In this document: one piece after another, positions 44,186-57,460 of the stretch | How the letters are laid out: the number at the start of each line of letters is the position of its first letter | Position numbering within the stretch: the stretch's first letter is position 1 | DNA from: Roseobacter ponti | GTDB taxonomy: Bacteria > Pseudomonadota > Alphaproteobacteria > Rhodobacterales > Rhodobacteraceae | Reading direction: 5' to 3' | Length of the DNA stretch: 64,000 nucleotides | Assembly: GCF_012932215.1 (NCBI RefSeq) | Contig: NZ_CP048789.1 | Location: 36,943-100,942 of the forward strand | The notes under the pieces: generated by a model | Seen by the model: only the letters and a program-made list of their open reading frames with translations | What the model was told of the DNA's origin: nothing | The model's database searches: none | Made by a program: the position numbers and the translations under genes

Positions 44186-44964
44186 GAGCGGCTTGCCGCC
44201 GCGAACTCAGCGGCACAAAAGGAAACGGCCTCCGCGGCCTTGCTGGTCACGATATCGACGCCGGTGTTGGCCCTGAGATCGGCGGCACAGGCCGTCACCA
44301 GACCGCCGAGTGCGATCACACAGCCCTCAGGTGCTGCATTTCGGATCGTCTGTACCGTCCGGCGCACCGTATTGAGGTTTTCAATGCGGGAACAGGTCAC
44401 CAGCGCAAGATCAGGGGATTCCAGCATCACCCGCGCCGCGAGCGATCCTTCGTCTTCATCAAAGGATGTGCCGACATCACAGCCAAGGCGTCTGAGCTGC
44501 GCAGAAAGCACACTGGCGCCGAGGAAATGCTGCTCGTTGGCCGGTACGACGACAAGCCCGGTCAGCCGGGTACGGTCCGTGACGACGTCAGGCACATTGC
44601 CTGCGGCGGCCTCGCCCACCAGCGACTGCAACCGCATGGAGCCGATCGTTACCTGGGCAAAACTGGCGTCATCATCGACCCACATCTGTCCGAGCACGAT
44701 CGCCGCCTGAGGAATATAGATGTCGATGATCTCATCGACCGATAAACGGTGCCCGCGCAGTTCCGCGATGAGTTCCGCGGGCTCAAAACCACCCGGGCAC
44801 AGCGCGGCGCGCAGAAGATGATCCAGAACGAACTGGCGCATGCCACCCGGAGAGACGGCCTGTCTGCTGCTCAGCACTGAAATCACCCGTGTCGCCAGCG
44901 CATCGACATAAACCGGTCGGCTGCGCTCCGTACGAGGCGTTTCTCTGTGATCATCGGTCGGCAT
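44182..44964 (-). CDS. ppaA: cobalamin-binding anti-repressor PpaA/AerR
   Basis: A 260-residue regulator that antagonises PpsR. An N-terminal helical region leads into a B12-binding Rossmann domain with LVVVPANEQHFLGASVLSAQLRRLGCDVGTS; the histidine of EQHFLGA is the expected cobalamin ligand. LALVTCSRIENLNTVRRTV and VIALGGLVT complete the fold. It is first of the minus-strand regulator pair and divergent from bchF, over a region with three PpsR boxes. The light-sensitive adenosyl- or hydroxo-cobalamin state would tune PpsR. Confidence 0.92.
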   Translation of the reverse strand: MPTDDHRETPRTERSRPVYVDALATRVISVLSSRQAVSPGGMRQFVLDHLLRAALCPGGFEPAELIAELRGHRLSVDEIIDIYIPQAAIVLGQMWVDDDASFAQVTIGSMRLQSLVGEAAAGNVPDVVTDRTRLTGLVVVPANEQHFLGASVLSAQLRRLGCDVGTSFDEDEGSLAARVMLESPDLALVTCSRIENLNTVRRTVQTIRNAAPEGCVIALGGLVTACAADLRANTGVDIVTSKAAEAVSFCAAEFAAASRS

Positions 44965-45036
44965 TGCATTTCCCGGAAGGACCGGGCGGTGGCCCGGACA
45001 CGTTTGCGCGTACAGAGTCTGCCTTCACCACCAGAA

Positions 45037-45054
45037 TGTCAAATCAAATTGACA
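45037..45054. promoter_or_regulatory. PpsR binding site, ppaA side of the ppaA/bchF gap
   Basis: TGT (45037-45039), 12 bases, ACA (45052-45054). Read on the minus strand it ends in TTGACA, a possible -35 element for ppaA, although no good -10 was found. Confidence 0.72.
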
Positions 45055-45144
45055 TATCAGCGGGCATTGATCGGATTCAATTCGGCAAAAATCACCTGTA
45101 AACCCGTAATAATTGCAAAAACGGGCGAAATCCAACCCCGGTAA

Positions 45145-45162
45145 TGTCAGACCAGATTGTCA
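45145..45162. promoter_or_regulatory. imperfect PpsR half-box in the ppaA/bchF gap
   Basis: TGT (45145-45147), 12 bases, TCA (45160-45162): one mismatch to TGT-N12-ACA. It lies 17 bases before the proximal bchF box, so it may bind cooperatively. Confidence 0.45.
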
Positions 45163-45179
45163 TTTCACCGCTTTCAATG

Positions 45180-45220
45180 TGTAAGTTACAGTTGACACTT
45201 TTCGCAAAGAAACGCTACTT
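45180..45220 (+). promoter_or_regulatory. bchF promoter with overlapping PpsR box
   Basis: PpsR box TGT-N12-ACA at 45180-45197 ends in TTGACA (45192-45197), which serves as -35. CTACTT at 45215-45220, after a 17-base spacer, is the likely -10. PpsR binding would block RNA polymerase on the bchFNBHLM-lhaA-puh operon. Confidence 0.68.
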
Positions 45221-45255
45221 TCAAAAGGTAACAGGCGCGAAAGGCCTCCTTGGGG

Positions 45256-47051
<1,796 letters not shown>

Positions 47052-47057
47052 CCCCCC

Positions 47058-47106
47058 TTCTCTGGCTTCGAAAAATCCCGGGGAGTGTGAGGGGCCGGCC
47101 CCTCAC
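47058..47106 (+). repeat. intergenic repeat with GC hairpin, copy A (bchN-bchB)
   Basis: A 26-base conserved head (47058-47083, containing TTCTCTGGCTT and ATCCCGGGG) is followed by the perfect 20-base palindrome GTGAGGGGCCGGCCCCTCAC (47087-47106). The head matches copy B between bchH and bchL at 23 of 26 positions in inverted orientation. Confidence 0.75.
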
Positions 47107-47118
47107 GGACATCTCCTC

Positions 47119-48672
47119 ATGAAGCTGACCGTCTGGACATATGAGGGCCCGCCCCACGTCGGCGCCATGCGCGTCGCCACCGGCATGACCGGGCTGCACT
47201 ATGTACTGCACGCGCCCCAGGGCGACACCTATGCCGATCTGCTCTTTACGATGATCGAACGGCGCGACCACCGTCCGCCCGTTACCTACACCACCTTCCA
47301 GGCCCGCGATCTCGGCTCTGACACGGCCAATCTGTTCAAAAAGTCGCTCGAAGACGCCTATGCCCGCTACCAGCCCGAAGCGCTGATCGTCGGCGCCTCC
47401 TGCACTGCCGAGCTTATCCAGGACGACCCGGGCGGCATGTCCGAGACCATGGGCCTGCCCGTCCCGGTCATTCCGCTCGAACTGCCAAGTTATCAGCGTA
47501 AAGAAAATTTCGGCGCTGATGAGACCTTCTTTCAGATCGTGCGCACCCTGGCAAAACCGATAGAGCGCACGGCACAGATCACCTGCAATCTGATCGGCCC
47601 TACCGCGCTCGGATTCCGGCATCGCGATGACATCACCGAGATGACAGCCCTGCTGTCGGACATGGGCATCAGCGTCAATGTGGTGGCGCCAATGACGTCA
47701 TCCCCGTCGGACATCGCCCGGATGGGGGCTGCACACTTCAACGTGCTGATGTATCCCGAGACCGCCGAAAGCGCGGCACGCTGGATGGAGCGCGAACTCG
47801 GCCAGCCCTTCACAAAAACCGTGCCCATCGGCGTCGGCGCCACCCGCGATTTCGTACAGGAAGTGGCAGAAATCACTGGTCTTGCCCCATATCTCGACGA
47901 AAGCCGGCTGCGCCTGCCCTGGTATTCCAGGAGCGTCGACAGCACCTATCTGACCGGCAAGCGCGTGTTCATCTTCGGGGATGGCAGCCACGTTGCAGCC
48001 GCCGCCCGTGTCGCGCGCGATGAGATGGGTTTCGAGGTCGTCGGCCTTGGCTGTTACAACCGCGAAATGGCGCGGCCCATCCGCAGCCTCGCGAAAGAAT
48101 ACGGTGTCGAGGCCCTGATCACCGACGATTATCTTGAGGTCGAACGCAGCATTGAAGCACTGCAGCCCGAAATGATCCTCGGCACCCAGATGGAGCGGCA
48201 CATCGGCAAACGCCTCGGCATTCCCTGTGCCGTGATCTCCGCCCCGGTGCACGTACAGGATTTCCCGGCCCGCTATTCCCCGCAGATGGGCATCGAGGGC
48301 GCCAATGTACTCTTTGATACCTGGGTGCATCCGCTAGTCATGGGGCTGGAAGAACACCTTCTGCACATGTTCCGCGACGATTTTGAATTTCACGATGCGG
48401 CCGGTCCGTCGCATCACGGCGGCCACGCGCCGAAAGCGGCCAACGAGGCCGCCCCGGCCCCTGTCGCGCCCACGCCCGCCGCCGCAGCGGCGAAAACAGC
48501 CGGGGACGGTAATGTCATCTGGCTCGACGATGCCGAACGCGAACTGAAAAAGATCCCGTTTTTCGTGCGCGGCAAGGCGCGGCGCAACACCGAAACCTTC
48601 GCCAGTGAACGCGGCGTCTCCGAAATCAGCGTCGATACGCTCTACGAGGCAAAGGCCCATTATGCGCGATGA
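47119..48672 (+). CDS. bchB: dark-operative protochlorophyllide reductase subunit BchB
   Basis: A 517-residue partner of BchN holding the substrate and one cluster cysteine ([15 protein letters not shown]). The start at 47119 ([36 protein letters not shown]) is the conserved BchB start; the frame reaching 46843 is inside bchN. An Ala/Pro-rich linker ([21 protein letters not shown], about residues 435-455) separates the C-terminal [25 protein letters not shown] domain. It overlaps bchH by 11 bases. Confidence 0.95.
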   Translation: MKLTVWTYEGPPHVGAMRVATGMTGLHYVLHAPQGDTYADLLFTMIERRDHRPPVTYTTFQARDLGSDTANLFKKSLEDAYARYQPEALIVGASCTAELIQDDPGGMSETMGLPVPVIPLELPSYQRKENFGADETFFQIVRTLAKPIERTAQITCNLIGPTALGFRHRDDITEMTALLSDMGISVNVVAPMTSSPSDIARMGAAHFNVLMYPETAESAARWMERELGQPFTKTVPIGVGATRDFVQEVAEITGLAPYLDESRLRLPWYSRSVDSTYLTGKRVFIFGDGSHVAAAARVARDEMGFEVVGLGCYNREMARPIRSLAKEYGVEALITDDYLEVERSIEALQPEMILGTQMERHIGKRLGIPCAVISAPVHVQDFPARYSPQMGIEGANVLFDTWVHPLVMGLEEHLLHMFRDDFEFHDAAGPSHHGGHAPKAANEAAPAPVAPTPAAAAAKTAGDGNVIWLDDAERELKKIPFFVRGKARRNTETFASERGVSEISVDTLYEAKAHYAR

Positions 48673-51600
48673 CCGTGGCATAACAGGGCGTCTGCCCGGA
48701 TACCGCGTCGTGATCCTGACGCTGGACAGCCATGCGGCGGGTCCGGCGATGCGCGCGATGGACAAGCTCGGCGCGGATTATCCGGGTCTCTCGGTTTCTG
48801 TCCATGCGGCCGCTGAATGGGGCGAAACGCCCGGTGCTTTTGAGGCTGCCCGCGAGGCTGTTGCAAGCGGTGACATCATCGTCGCCAATCTGCTCTTCCT
48901 GGAAGAACACATCGCCCGGATCCTGCCCGCACTGCAGGCGCGCCGCGACGGGTGTGACGCGATGATCGGCGTGATTGCCGATGCGTCGATTGTAAAACTG
49001 ACCCGCATGGGCTCGCTCGATATGATGGCGCCGCAGTCGGGCACCATGAAACTGATGAAAAAGCTGCGCGGGTCCTCGAAACCCTCCAGCTCTTCGGGTG
49101 CCGACAAGATGGCGCTGCTGCGAAGGTTGCCGAAAATCCTGCGATTTATCCCGGGCAAAAGCCAGGATCTGCGCGCATGGTTTTTGTGCATGCAGTACTG
49201 GCTCGGTGGCTCGGACGACAATGTCGAGGCGATGGTCCGTTTCCTCGTCAACCGCTATGCGCGCGACACCGGCTGGCCGGCGGCCCATGAGGCCCCTGCC
49301 CCGATCGAATACCCTGATGCGGGGCTTTATCACCCTGATCTCGCCGGGCGGATCACGACCGACATCGACGACCTTCCCGTTCCCAAAGGATATACCGCCA
49401 CCGTCGGCCTGCTGATGATGCGCTCTTATGTGCTGTCATCCGATACGGCGCATTATGATGCTGTGATCCGGGCATTTGAAGCGCGCGGCATACGGGTGCT
49501 GCCGGCCTTTGCCGGTGGCCTCGACGGACGTCCGGCAATTGATGCCTGGTTCCGCGATGAAAAGGGCGCAAAGATTGACGCCATGGTCTCGCTGACCGGT
49601 TTTTCGCTGGTGGGCGGCCCTGCGTATAATGACAATGCCTCGGCAATTGAGGTGCTGAAGAGCCTCGATATCCCTTATGTCGCGGCGCATCCGCTGGAGT
49701 TTCAGACGCTGGCGCAATGGGCGGGCAGCGGCCAGGGTCTCGGACCCATCGAGACCACAATGCTGGTCGCGCTGCCGGAGCTTGACGGTGCCACAAACCC
49801 AACCGTTTTTGCCGGCCGGCACGGACAGGATGGCTGTGACGGGTGCGCGCATATGTGCATCTCCCGATCTGACGCCAAGGCCATGGCGCCCTGCCCCGAG
49901 CGGGTGGACAGCCTGGTGGAAAAGACCATCCGGCTTGCGCACCTGCGGCGCCGCAAAAACGCCGGTAAGAAGGTTGGCGTTGTACTTTTCGGCTTTCCGC
50001 CCAACGCGGGCGCAGTTGGTACAGCCGCCTACCTCAGCGTATTTGAGAGCCTTTACAATACGTTGCACCGTCTGAAAGCAGACGGTTATGACGTTGAAGT
50101 ACCGGCAGGTGTCGATGCGCTGCGTGCCGCGGTGCTCAAGGGCAATGCCGCGCAATACGGCCAGGAGGCCAATGTCGCGGATCATGTCAGCGCTGATGAC
50201 ATCGTACGCACCTCTGCCCATCTGGGTGAGATCGAAGACGTCTGGGGCCCCGCCCCGGGTCGTGTGCAGTCCGACGGGCGCGGCGTTTTTGTGCTGGGTG
50301 CGCATTTCGGCAACGTCTTTGTCGGGGTGCAGCCGGCCTTCGGCTATGAAGGCGACCCGATGCGGCTCCTCTTTGAAAAGGGTTTCGCGCCCACCCATGC
50401 CTTTGCCACCTTCTATCTGTGGCTGCGCAATACGCTGAAAGCGGACGTACTGCTGCATTTCGGCATGCATGGCGCGCTGGAATTCATGCCCGGCAAACAG
50501 GCCGGACCAGGGGCACGCGACTGGCCTGACCGGCTGATCGGCGAGATGCCGAATGTTTATCTCTATGCCTCCAACAACCCCTCCGAGGCGACACTGGCCA
50601 AACGCCGTTCGGGTGCAGTGACTGTCACCCATCTGACGCCGCCGCTGGCCACATCCGGTCTCTATAAAGGGCTGATTGACCTGAAAGACAGCCTGACGCG
50701 CTGGCGCAGCACCGATCCTAAGGCGCCCGAACGCGCCGAGCTTGAAGCACTGATTGCGGATCAGGCCACGGCCGTAGACATGGGCGGCATTGCCCCGGAT
50801 GCACTCTGGCTGAAACTGCTGGAGACCGAAGACGCGCTCATTCCCGACGGTCTGCACATTGTCGGGCAGCCGCTGAGTGACGCAGCACGCGCCGAATACA
50901 TCAGCATCATGGACAAAGCCGATGCAGAGACGCGGGCGCGGGTTGATCATCTGCTGCGTCAGGAAACCGAGCTTGATGCGATCTGCCGCGCGCTGTCGGG
51001 GCGGTATATCGCGCCGGTGCCGGGCGGCGATCTGATCCGGTCGCCTGACGTGCTGCCCACGGGGCGCAACATCCATGCCTTTGATCCTTTCCGGATGCCC
51101 ACGGCCTTTGCCTGCAAAGACGGTGCGGCCCAGGCGAGGCTGCTGCTGGAAACCCATGACAGCCTGCCGCGCACGGTGGCGCTGGTGCTCTGGGGCAGCG
51201 ATAATATCAAATCCGACGGTGGTCCGATTGCCCAGGCCCTGGCGCTGATGGGCTGCACTCCGCGCTTTGACAGTTTTGGCCGTCTGGCCGGTGCCGATCT
51301 GGTGCCGCTGGCGGAACTGGGCCGGCCGCGCGTCGATGTTATTATGACGCTTTCAGGTATTTTCCGCGATCTGCTGCCGCTGCAGACCAGGATGCTGGCC
51401 GAAGCGGCGTTGAAGTGCGCTGGCGCTGACGAGCCGGTGGAGCAGAACTTCATCCGCGCCCATGCGCTGGCCTATATGGAGAAAACCGGCTGCGCGCTGG
51501 AAGAAGCGGCACTTCGGGTCTTTTCGAATGCCGAAGGCGCGTATGGCTCCAATGTGAACCAGCTTGTGGACAGCTCGGCCTTTGGGGATGAGGATGAGCT

Positions 51601-52234
51601 TGCCGATGCCTATGAGGCACGCAAAAGCTTTGCTTACGGGACCGATGGGAAGGCGGCGGCAAATGCAGCCCTCCTGCAGGCGCAGCTTGCTGAGGTCGAT
51701 GTGGCCTATCAGAACCTCGAATCCGTAGAGCTCGGGGTAACGACGGTTGATCATTATTTTGACACGCTGGGTGGTATCGCCCGGGCGGTGAAACGCGCGA
51801 AGGGATCGGACGCCGCCGTTTATATCGGCGATCAGACCCGCGGTGCGGGTAAGGTGCGCACGCTGAAAGACCAGGTGGCTCTTGAGACCCGCGCGCGTTC
51901 TCTGAACCCGAAGTTTTTCGAGGGTCTGCTGAAGCACGGCGCGGAAGGCGTACGCCAGATCGAAGCGACGGTGACCAATACGCTCGGCTGGTCGGCCACG
52001 ACCGGTCAGGTGGACCCCTGGGTCTATCAGCGGATCTCTGAGACCTTTGTGCTTGATGAGGCGATGCGGCAGAGGCTGGCGGATCTGAACCCCACCGCGT
52101 CGAGCCGGATGGCGAACCGTCTGCTTGAAGCCCATGACAGAAACTACTGGTCGCCCGATGAGGCGACACTGGCGGCGCTGCAGGATGCAGCGGATGCGCT
52201 GGAAGACCGGATGGAAGGGGTGGCAGCACAATGA
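48662..52234 (+). CDS. bchH: magnesium chelatase subunit BchH
   Basis: The 1190-residue large subunit that binds protoporphyrin IX and receives Mg2+ with the BchI-BchD ATPase. Family blocks include [90 protein letters not shown] and the C-terminal [21 protein letters not shown] 48662 lies 11 bases before the bchB stop. The chelatase partners bchI and bchD are not in this window. Confidence 0.95.
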   Translation: MRDDRGITGRLPGYRVVILTLDSHAAGPAMRAMDKLGADYPGLSVSVHAAAEWGETPGAFEAAREAVASGDIIVANLLFLEEHIARILPALQARRDGCDAMIGVIADASIVKLTRMGSLDMMAPQSGTMKLMKKLRGSSKPSSSSGADKMALLRRLPKILRFIPGKSQDLRAWFLCMQYWLGGSDDNVEAMVRFLVNRYARDTGWPAAHEAPAPIEYPDAGLYHPDLAGRITTDIDDLPVPKGYTATVGLLMMRSYVLSSDTAHYDAVIRAFEARGIRVLPAFAGGLDGRPAIDAWFRDEKGAKIDAMVSLTGFSLVGGPAYNDNASAIEVLKSLDIPYVAAHPLEFQTLAQWAGSGQGLGPIETTMLVALPELDGATNPTVFAGRHGQDGCDGCAHMCISRSDAKAMAPCPERVDSLVEKTIRLAHLRRRKNAGKKVGVVLFGFPPNAGAVGTAAYLSVFESLYNTLHRLKADGYDVEVPAGVDALRAAVLKGNAAQYGQEANVADHVSADDIVRTSAHLGEIEDVWGPAPGRVQSDGRGVFVLGAHFGNVFVGVQPAFGYEGDPMRLLFEKGFAPTHAFATFYLWLRNTLKADVLLHFGMHGALEFMPGKQAGPGARDWPDRLIGEMPNVYLYASNNPSEATLAKRRSGAVTVTHLTPPLATSGLYKGLIDLKDSLTRWRSTDPKAPERAELEALIADQATAVDMGGIAPDALWLKLLETEDALIPDGLHIVGQPLSDAARAEYISIMDKADAETRARVDHLLRQETELDAICRALSGRYIAPVPGGDLIRSPDVLPTGRNIHAFDPFRMPTAFACKDGAAQARLLLETHDSLPRTVALVLWGSDNIKSDGGPIAQALALMGCTPRFDSFGRLAGADLVPLAELGRPRVDVIMTLSGIFRDLLPLQTRMLAEAALKCAGADEPVEQNFIRAHALAYMEKTGCALEEAALRVFSNAEGAYGSNVNQLVDSSAFGDEDELADAYEARKSFAYGTDGKAAANAALLQAQLAEVDVAYQNLESVELGVTTVDHYFDTLGGIARAVKRAKGSDAAVYIGDQTRGAGKVRTLKDQVALETRARSLNPKFFEGLLKHGAEGVRQIEATVTNTLGWSATTGQVDPWVYQRISETFVLDEAMRQRLADLNPTASSRMANRLLEAHDRNYWSPDEATLAALQDAADALEDRMEGVAAQ

Positions 52235-52262
52235 CCCCGATGTATCAGATCTGCCCGACGGA

Positions 52263-52306
52263 CCGGGGCGCTGCCCCGGACCCCGGGATATTTGAAAGCC
52301 AGAGAA
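52263..52306 (-). repeat. intergenic repeat with GC hairpin, copy B (bchH-bchL)
   Basis: The hairpin CCGGGGC-GCT-GCCCCGG (52263-52279) adjoins the 26-base head (52281-52306, reverse complement of the copy A head with three mismatches). The element lies in opposite orientation to copy A, in the 106-bp gap before bchL. Confidence 0.75.
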
Positions 52307-52328
52307 GCCGGGGTGTGCGCCCCTTTGA

Positions 52329-53239
<911 letters not shown>

Positions 53240-53240
<1 letters not shown>

Positions 53241-53983
53241 TGCGTGACGAGGTGACCTTTCCTGAGACGATGGCGCCACCGGCGACCGGCAAAGGGCCGG
53301 ACGCGGGCTATGGTGCCACGCTCGGACGGGTAGAGGAGTATTTCGATCAGACCGCGACCGGGACCTGGGCGCGGCTGACCTCGGATGCGCCTGTCTCAAA
53401 GATCCGTCAGACCGTACGCGAAGGTCGCGACGCCATGCGCGCGCTGATGCTGAGCCGGCTGCCTGACGACCTGCGCGGCGCACGGGTGCTGGATGCCGGC
53501 TGCGGTGCGGGGCAGATGACGGCGGAGCTGGCCGCGCGTGGCGCTGAGGTGGTGGCTGTCGATATTTCTCCGCAACTCGTTGATATTGCTGAGATACGTC
53601 TGCCGCCTGAGTATCGCCGCAAGGTCACCTTTACCGCCGGCGACATGCTGAGCCCGGCGCTGGGGCAGTTCGATTACGTGATCGCGATGGACAGTCTGAT
53701 CTATTACACCGCGGCGGATATCGGCACCGCCCTGACCGGTCTGGAAAAGCGTACAGCCAGCGCGATTGTCTTTACCGTGGCGCCGCGCACACGGTTGCTG
53801 ATGACCATGTGGTATGCCGGCAGGCTCTTTCCGCGCAGCGATCGCAGCCCGGTGATGGTGCCGCATGCGCATGAGCCGCTGGCCCGCGCCGCGAAGGCAC
53901 AGGGGTTGCGCCGCACATTGCGCCCCGTGGACCGGATCACGTCCGGCTTTTACATCAGCCAGGCCCTGGAGGTGCGCGCATGA
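53240..53983 (+). CDS. bchM: Mg-protoporphyrin IX O-methyltransferase BchM
   Basis: A 247-residue SAM-dependent methyltransferase forming the monomethyl ester that AcsF cyclises. The SAM site is GARVLDAGCGAGQMTAELAARGAEVVAVDIS, with the characteristic DQTATGTWARLTSDAPVSKIRQTVREGRDAM before it. It is coupled to bchL and overlaps lhaA (ATGA). Confidence 0.95.
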
Positions 53984-55410
53984 GCAGCCGCCTGCAAAAC
54001 CTGTCGCTCCGGGCCATGCCCTTTGCCGATGCTGCCAGCCCGGATCTGCCGATGGCGCAGCTGCTGCGGCTGTCGCTTTTCCAGGTCTCGGTTGGCATGG
54101 CCTCGGTTCTGCTGCTTGGCACGCTGAACCGGGTGATGATCGTCGAGCTTTCGGTGCCGGCGATGGTTGTGGCGCTGATGATTGCGCTGCCGGTGCTGAT
54201 CGCCCCTTTCCGCGCGCTGCTGGGCTTCCGCTCTGACACGCACCGTTCCGCGATTGGCTGGAAACGCGTGCCTTACATCTGGTTCGGCTCGCTGTGGCAG
54301 TTCGGCGGGCTTGCCGTGATGCCCTTTGCGCTGCTGGTGCTGGGCGGGGATGTTGTGCACGAAATCCCCTTTGCCGGTGAAGTGCTGGCAGGTCTGGCCT
54401 TTCTGATGACCGGTCTGGGTCTGCATATGACGCAGACGGCTGGCCTCGCGCTGGCCTCTGACCGTGCGACCGACGAGACACGACCCCGCGTTGTGGCACT
54501 GCTCTATGTGATGTTTCTTGTCGGCATGGGGCTTTCGGCAGTGATCGTCGGCCTGCTGCTGCGTGATTTTACCTCGCTGAAACTCATCCGTGTAATTCAG
54601 GGTGCGGCGGTTGCCGGCATCGTGCTGAACCTTATTGCCCTGTGGAAACAGGAACATGTGCGGCCCATGAGCCGCGCCGAGCGCGAGGCCCCGCGCCCGA
54701 AGTTCGCCGACGCCTGGGCTGATTTCATGAACGGCGGCCAGGCCGGGCGCCTGCTGGCCTGTGTCTTTGTCGGCACCATGGCCTTCAATATGCAGGACGT
54801 GCTGCTGGAGCCTTACGGTGGCGAAATCCTCGGCCTGTCGGTCTCGGCCACGACGCTGCTGACGGCGCTCTGGGCCATCGGTGCGCTGGCGGGCTTTGCA
54901 CTGGCCGGCGCGCGGCTGGCCCGCGGCTCCAACTCTTACCGGCTTGCCGGTGGTGGCATCCTCGCCGGCATCTGGGCCTTTTCCATGGTCATTTTCGCGG
55001 CTCCGATGAATTCACCGGCCCTGTTTTTCGCCGGGGCGGGTTTCATCGGCTTTGGCGGCGGGCTTTTCGCGGTCTCAACGCTCACGGCGGCGATGACCAT
55101 GCCCGCGACCGGCACGGCGGGCCGCGGTCTGGCCCTTGGCGCCTGGGGGGCTGCTCAGGCAACTGCCGCCGGCCTCTCCATCGCGATCGGCGGCGGGCTG
55201 CGCGACTGGGTCGGACATGCCGCCACAACCGGCCAGCTTGGCGAGGCGCTCAACAGCCCTGCCACCGGTTATTCATTCGTTTACCATACCGAGATTGGCC
55301 TTTTGTTTGCCACGCTCGTGATCCTGGGACCCCTCGTGCGCCAAAGCGGTCCCCTCACCCCGAAGGAGACCGGCACCGCCCCCATGGGCCTTGCCGATTT
55401 CCCAACATGA
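53980..55410 (+). CDS. lhaA: light-harvesting 1 assembly protein LhaA (PucC family)
   Basis: A 476-residue MFS/BCD-family membrane protein with 12 predicted segments, needed to assemble the LH1 antenna around the reaction centre. LGTLNRVMIVELSVPAMVVALMIALPVLIAPFRALLGFRSD and AFNMQDVLLEPYGGEILGLSVSATTLLTALW are typical. The place between bchM and puhA is conserved in purple bacteria. Start 53980 overlaps bchM by four bases. Confidence 0.95.
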   Translation: MSSRLQNLSLRAMPFADAASPDLPMAQLLRLSLFQVSVGMASVLLLGTLNRVMIVELSVPAMVVALMIALPVLIAPFRALLGFRSDTHRSAIGWKRVPYIWFGSLWQFGGLAVMPFALLVLGGDVVHEIPFAGEVLAGLAFLMTGLGLHMTQTAGLALASDRATDETRPRVVALLYVMFLVGMGLSAVIVGLLLRDFTSLKLIRVIQGAAVAGIVLNLIALWKQEHVRPMSRAEREAPRPKFADAWADFMNGGQAGRLLACVFVGTMAFNMQDVLLEPYGGEILGLSVSATTLLTALWAIGALAGFALAGARLARGSNSYRLAGGGILAGIWAFSMVIFAAPMNSPALFFAGAGFIGFGGGLFAVSTLTAAMTMPATGTAGRGLALGAWGAAQATAAGLSIAIGGGLRDWVGHAATTGQLGEALNSPATGYSFVYHTEIGLLFATLVILGPLVRQSGPLTPKETGTAPMGLADFPT

Positions 55411-55432
55411 CCCCGTTTCAGGAGGAAACAAC

Positions 55433-56200
55433 ATGACTGGAACATTCTTTGGCGAAGTCGACCTTGCGAGCGTTACGCTCTGGTTATTCTATATTTTCTT
55501 TGCAGCACTGATCATCTGGATTCAGCGTGAAAACATGCGCGAGGGCTATCCGCTCGAAGATGACGAAGGCAATAAGTCATCCAACCCCGGGCTCTTCCCG
55601 CTGCCTGCTGACAAGACCTTTAAGCTGCCGCACGGCCGTGGCGAGGTTACCGTTCCCAGCGGTCAGGCGCCCGAGCGCAAGGACATCGCGATGAAACGCA
55701 CAGGTCCCGGCAACGGCTATCCGCTGGAGCCGACAGGCGATCCGATGCTTGATGGTGTCGGCCCTGCGTCCTGGGCCCCGCGCCGCGATGCACCCGAGCT
55801 TGATGGTCACGGCCATCCCAAGATCGTGCCGATGTCCGGTGCCGAAGGCTTCCATGTCGCAGCCGGTCGTGACCCGCGCGGTCTGCCCGTCGTGGCAGGC
55901 GACGGCGAGATCGTCGGCAAGATCACCGACATGTGGCTCGATGAGCCGGAACAGCTGGTGCGCTATCTTGAGCTGGAACTGGACAGCAAATGGGGTTCCG
56001 GCACGCGTCTGCTGCCGATCACATTCGCCAACATCAAATCGGACCGGGTGAACGTGCATGCGCTGCATGGCAAACACTTCGCCACGGTGCCCTCCATTGC
56101 GAGCCCGCGTCAGGTGACGCTGCTCGAGGAGGACAAGATCTCGGGCTACTATGGTGGCGGCAAGCTCTTTGCCGGCAACCGCGCCGAGCCAAAGCTCTGA
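55433..56200 (+). CDS. puhA: photosynthetic reaction centre subunit H
   Basis: A 255-residue H subunit with one N-terminal transmembrane helix (LASVTLWLFYIFFAALIIWIQREN) and a cytoplasmic PRC-barrel domain containing GLPVVAGDGEIVGKITDMWLDEPEQLVRYLELEL. It caps the L and M subunits (pufLM not in this window). Start 55433 has AGGAGG, displayed in the loop of a small GTTTC/GAAAC hairpin (55415-55429). Confidence 0.97.
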   Translation: MTGTFFGEVDLASVTLWLFYIFFAALIIWIQRENMREGYPLEDDEGNKSSNPGLFPLPADKTFKLPHGRGEVTVPSGQAPERKDIAMKRTGPGNGYPLEPTGDPMLDGVGPASWAPRRDAPELDGHGHPKIVPMSGAEGFHVAAGRDPRGLPVVAGDGEIVGKITDMWLDEPEQLVRYLELELDSKWGSGTRLLPITFANIKSDRVNVHALHGKHFATVPSIASPRQVTLLEEDKISGYYGGGKLFAGNRAEPKL

Positions 56201-56309
56201 GGCATGATGCCTCCTGCGTCATACCGGGTGAAGCCTCCGGGCCTTTCGGGGTCCGGACCGCTCCGGGGGCCGCACACTGAAGACACGAGGGAACAGGGAG
56301 ATATTCGCC

Positions 56310-56969
56310 ATGTCTCAGGCTAACAACACACATGCAGGTCAGCATGATGATTTTGAAATCGAGCCCGTTGAGGGGCTTCCGGAAAAACCGCCCGCAGGGG
56401 AACAGATCCTCTGGCAGGGCCGGCCCGACACATGGGCGCTCGCCAGTGGCGCGCTGTCGCTGAAGTGGATCGCGGGGTATTTTGCCCTGCTCACACTCTG
56501 GCGCTTTGTCTCCGTGGTCGATCTGCTGCCTTTCGGCCAGGCCATCGGGGCCTCGGTGCCCTTTGTGCTGCTGGGGGTCGTGGTCTGCGGTCTGCTGCTA
56601 CTGGTGGCTTATGTTCAGGCGCGCGCCACCATGTATACCATCACCACCTCACGCGTTGTAATGCGCATCGGGGCGGCACTCACGATCACCGTGAACCTGC
56701 CCTATACCCAGGTCGGCAATGCGATGCTGGATCTGCGCCGTAACGGCACCGGCACCATCGCGCTGGAAACCATGGGAGACACAAAGCTGAGCTATCTGGT
56801 GTGCTGGCCGCATGTGCGCCCCTGGCACATGAAACGTGTGCAGCCGGCGCTGCGCTGCATCCCTGAGGCTGAGAAGGTCGCCGGAATTCTGGCCGAGGCC
56901 GCACAGGCACGCATTTCCGTGCCACAGGTCTCCCGCGCGCCTGCCGGCGCTGCTGTGGCGGCGGAGTAG
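56310..56969 (+). CDS. puhB: photosynthetic complex assembly protein PuhB
   Basis: A 219-residue membrane protein with a PH-like domain, needed for reaction-centre assembly. The block GEQILWQGRPDTWALASGALSLKWIAGYFALLTLWRF is diagnostic, followed by two to three hydrophobic segments and ARATMYTITTSRVVMRIGAALTITVNLPYTQVGNAMLDLR. The 109-bp gap after puhA holds a small hairpin but no gene. Confidence 0.92.
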   Translation: MSQANNTHAGQHDDFEIEPVEGLPEKPPAGEQILWQGRPDTWALASGALSLKWIAGYFALLTLWRFVSVVDLLPFGQAIGASVPFVLLGVVVCGLLLLVAYVQARATMYTITTSRVVMRIGAALTITVNLPYTQVGNAMLDLRRNGTGTIALETMGDTKLSYLVCWPHVRPWHMKRVQPALRCIPEAEKVAGILAEAAQARISVPQVSRAPAGAAVAAE

Positions 56970-56973
56970 CCTG

Positions 56974-57441
56974 ATGGTCACGCAAACCCGCCCCCGCATT
57001 CACGCCCGCAGCGAGGAACTCGTGCCGCTCATCCTGGTGCGCACCATGTTCGGCCTCGTGGGCCTTGTGCTGCTCATTGTGACACTCGCGACGCTCGCCG
57101 GACGCGAGCCTGACAGCAAACCGCCCGCCGGCAAAATCCTCACCGAACGCGCCATTCACCTTTCAGGCGATGCCTCCGGTGCGGCCCGGGTGCTGGACGC
57201 CTCCGGCACGCTGCTGGCCGATTTCCCGTCCGATAAGGGCGGCTTTGTCGCCGGCATCGAACGGGTGCTGGCACGCGAACGCGCGCAATCGGGTGCGGAC
57301 ATGAGCGCCCCCGTTCTGTTACAACTCAGGGAGGGCAACCGCCTGTCCCTTTACGACCCCGTCACCGGATGGTCAGCCGAGCTTATGGGCTTTGGCGCCA
57401 CCAACACCCGCACCTTCGCCAGGCTGCTGGAAAAACCTTAA
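56974..57441 (+). CDS. puhC: photosynthetic complex assembly protein PuhC
   Basis: A 155-residue protein with one N-terminal transmembrane segment (TMFGLVGLVLLIVTLATLAG) and a periplasmic domain with VLDASGTLLADFPSDKGGFVAGIERVLARERAQSG, matching PuhC, which helps reaction-centre/LH1 organisation. ATG 56974 comes four bases after the puhB stop; the longer frame to 56836 lies inside puhB. Confidence 0.9.
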   Translation: MVTQTRPRIHARSEELVPLILVRTMFGLVGLVLLIVTLATLAGREPDSKPPAGKILTERAIHLSGDASGAARVLDASGTLLADFPSDKGGFVAGIERVLARERAQSGADMSAPVLLQLREGNRLSLYDPVTGWSAELMGFGATNTRTFARLLEKP

Positions 57442-57460
57442 TCCCGAGGAGGAAGCCACC

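Noticed and set aside
49436..51157. 573-codon open frame antisense to bchH
   Set aside because: A shadow of the conserved BchH coding frame without family features.
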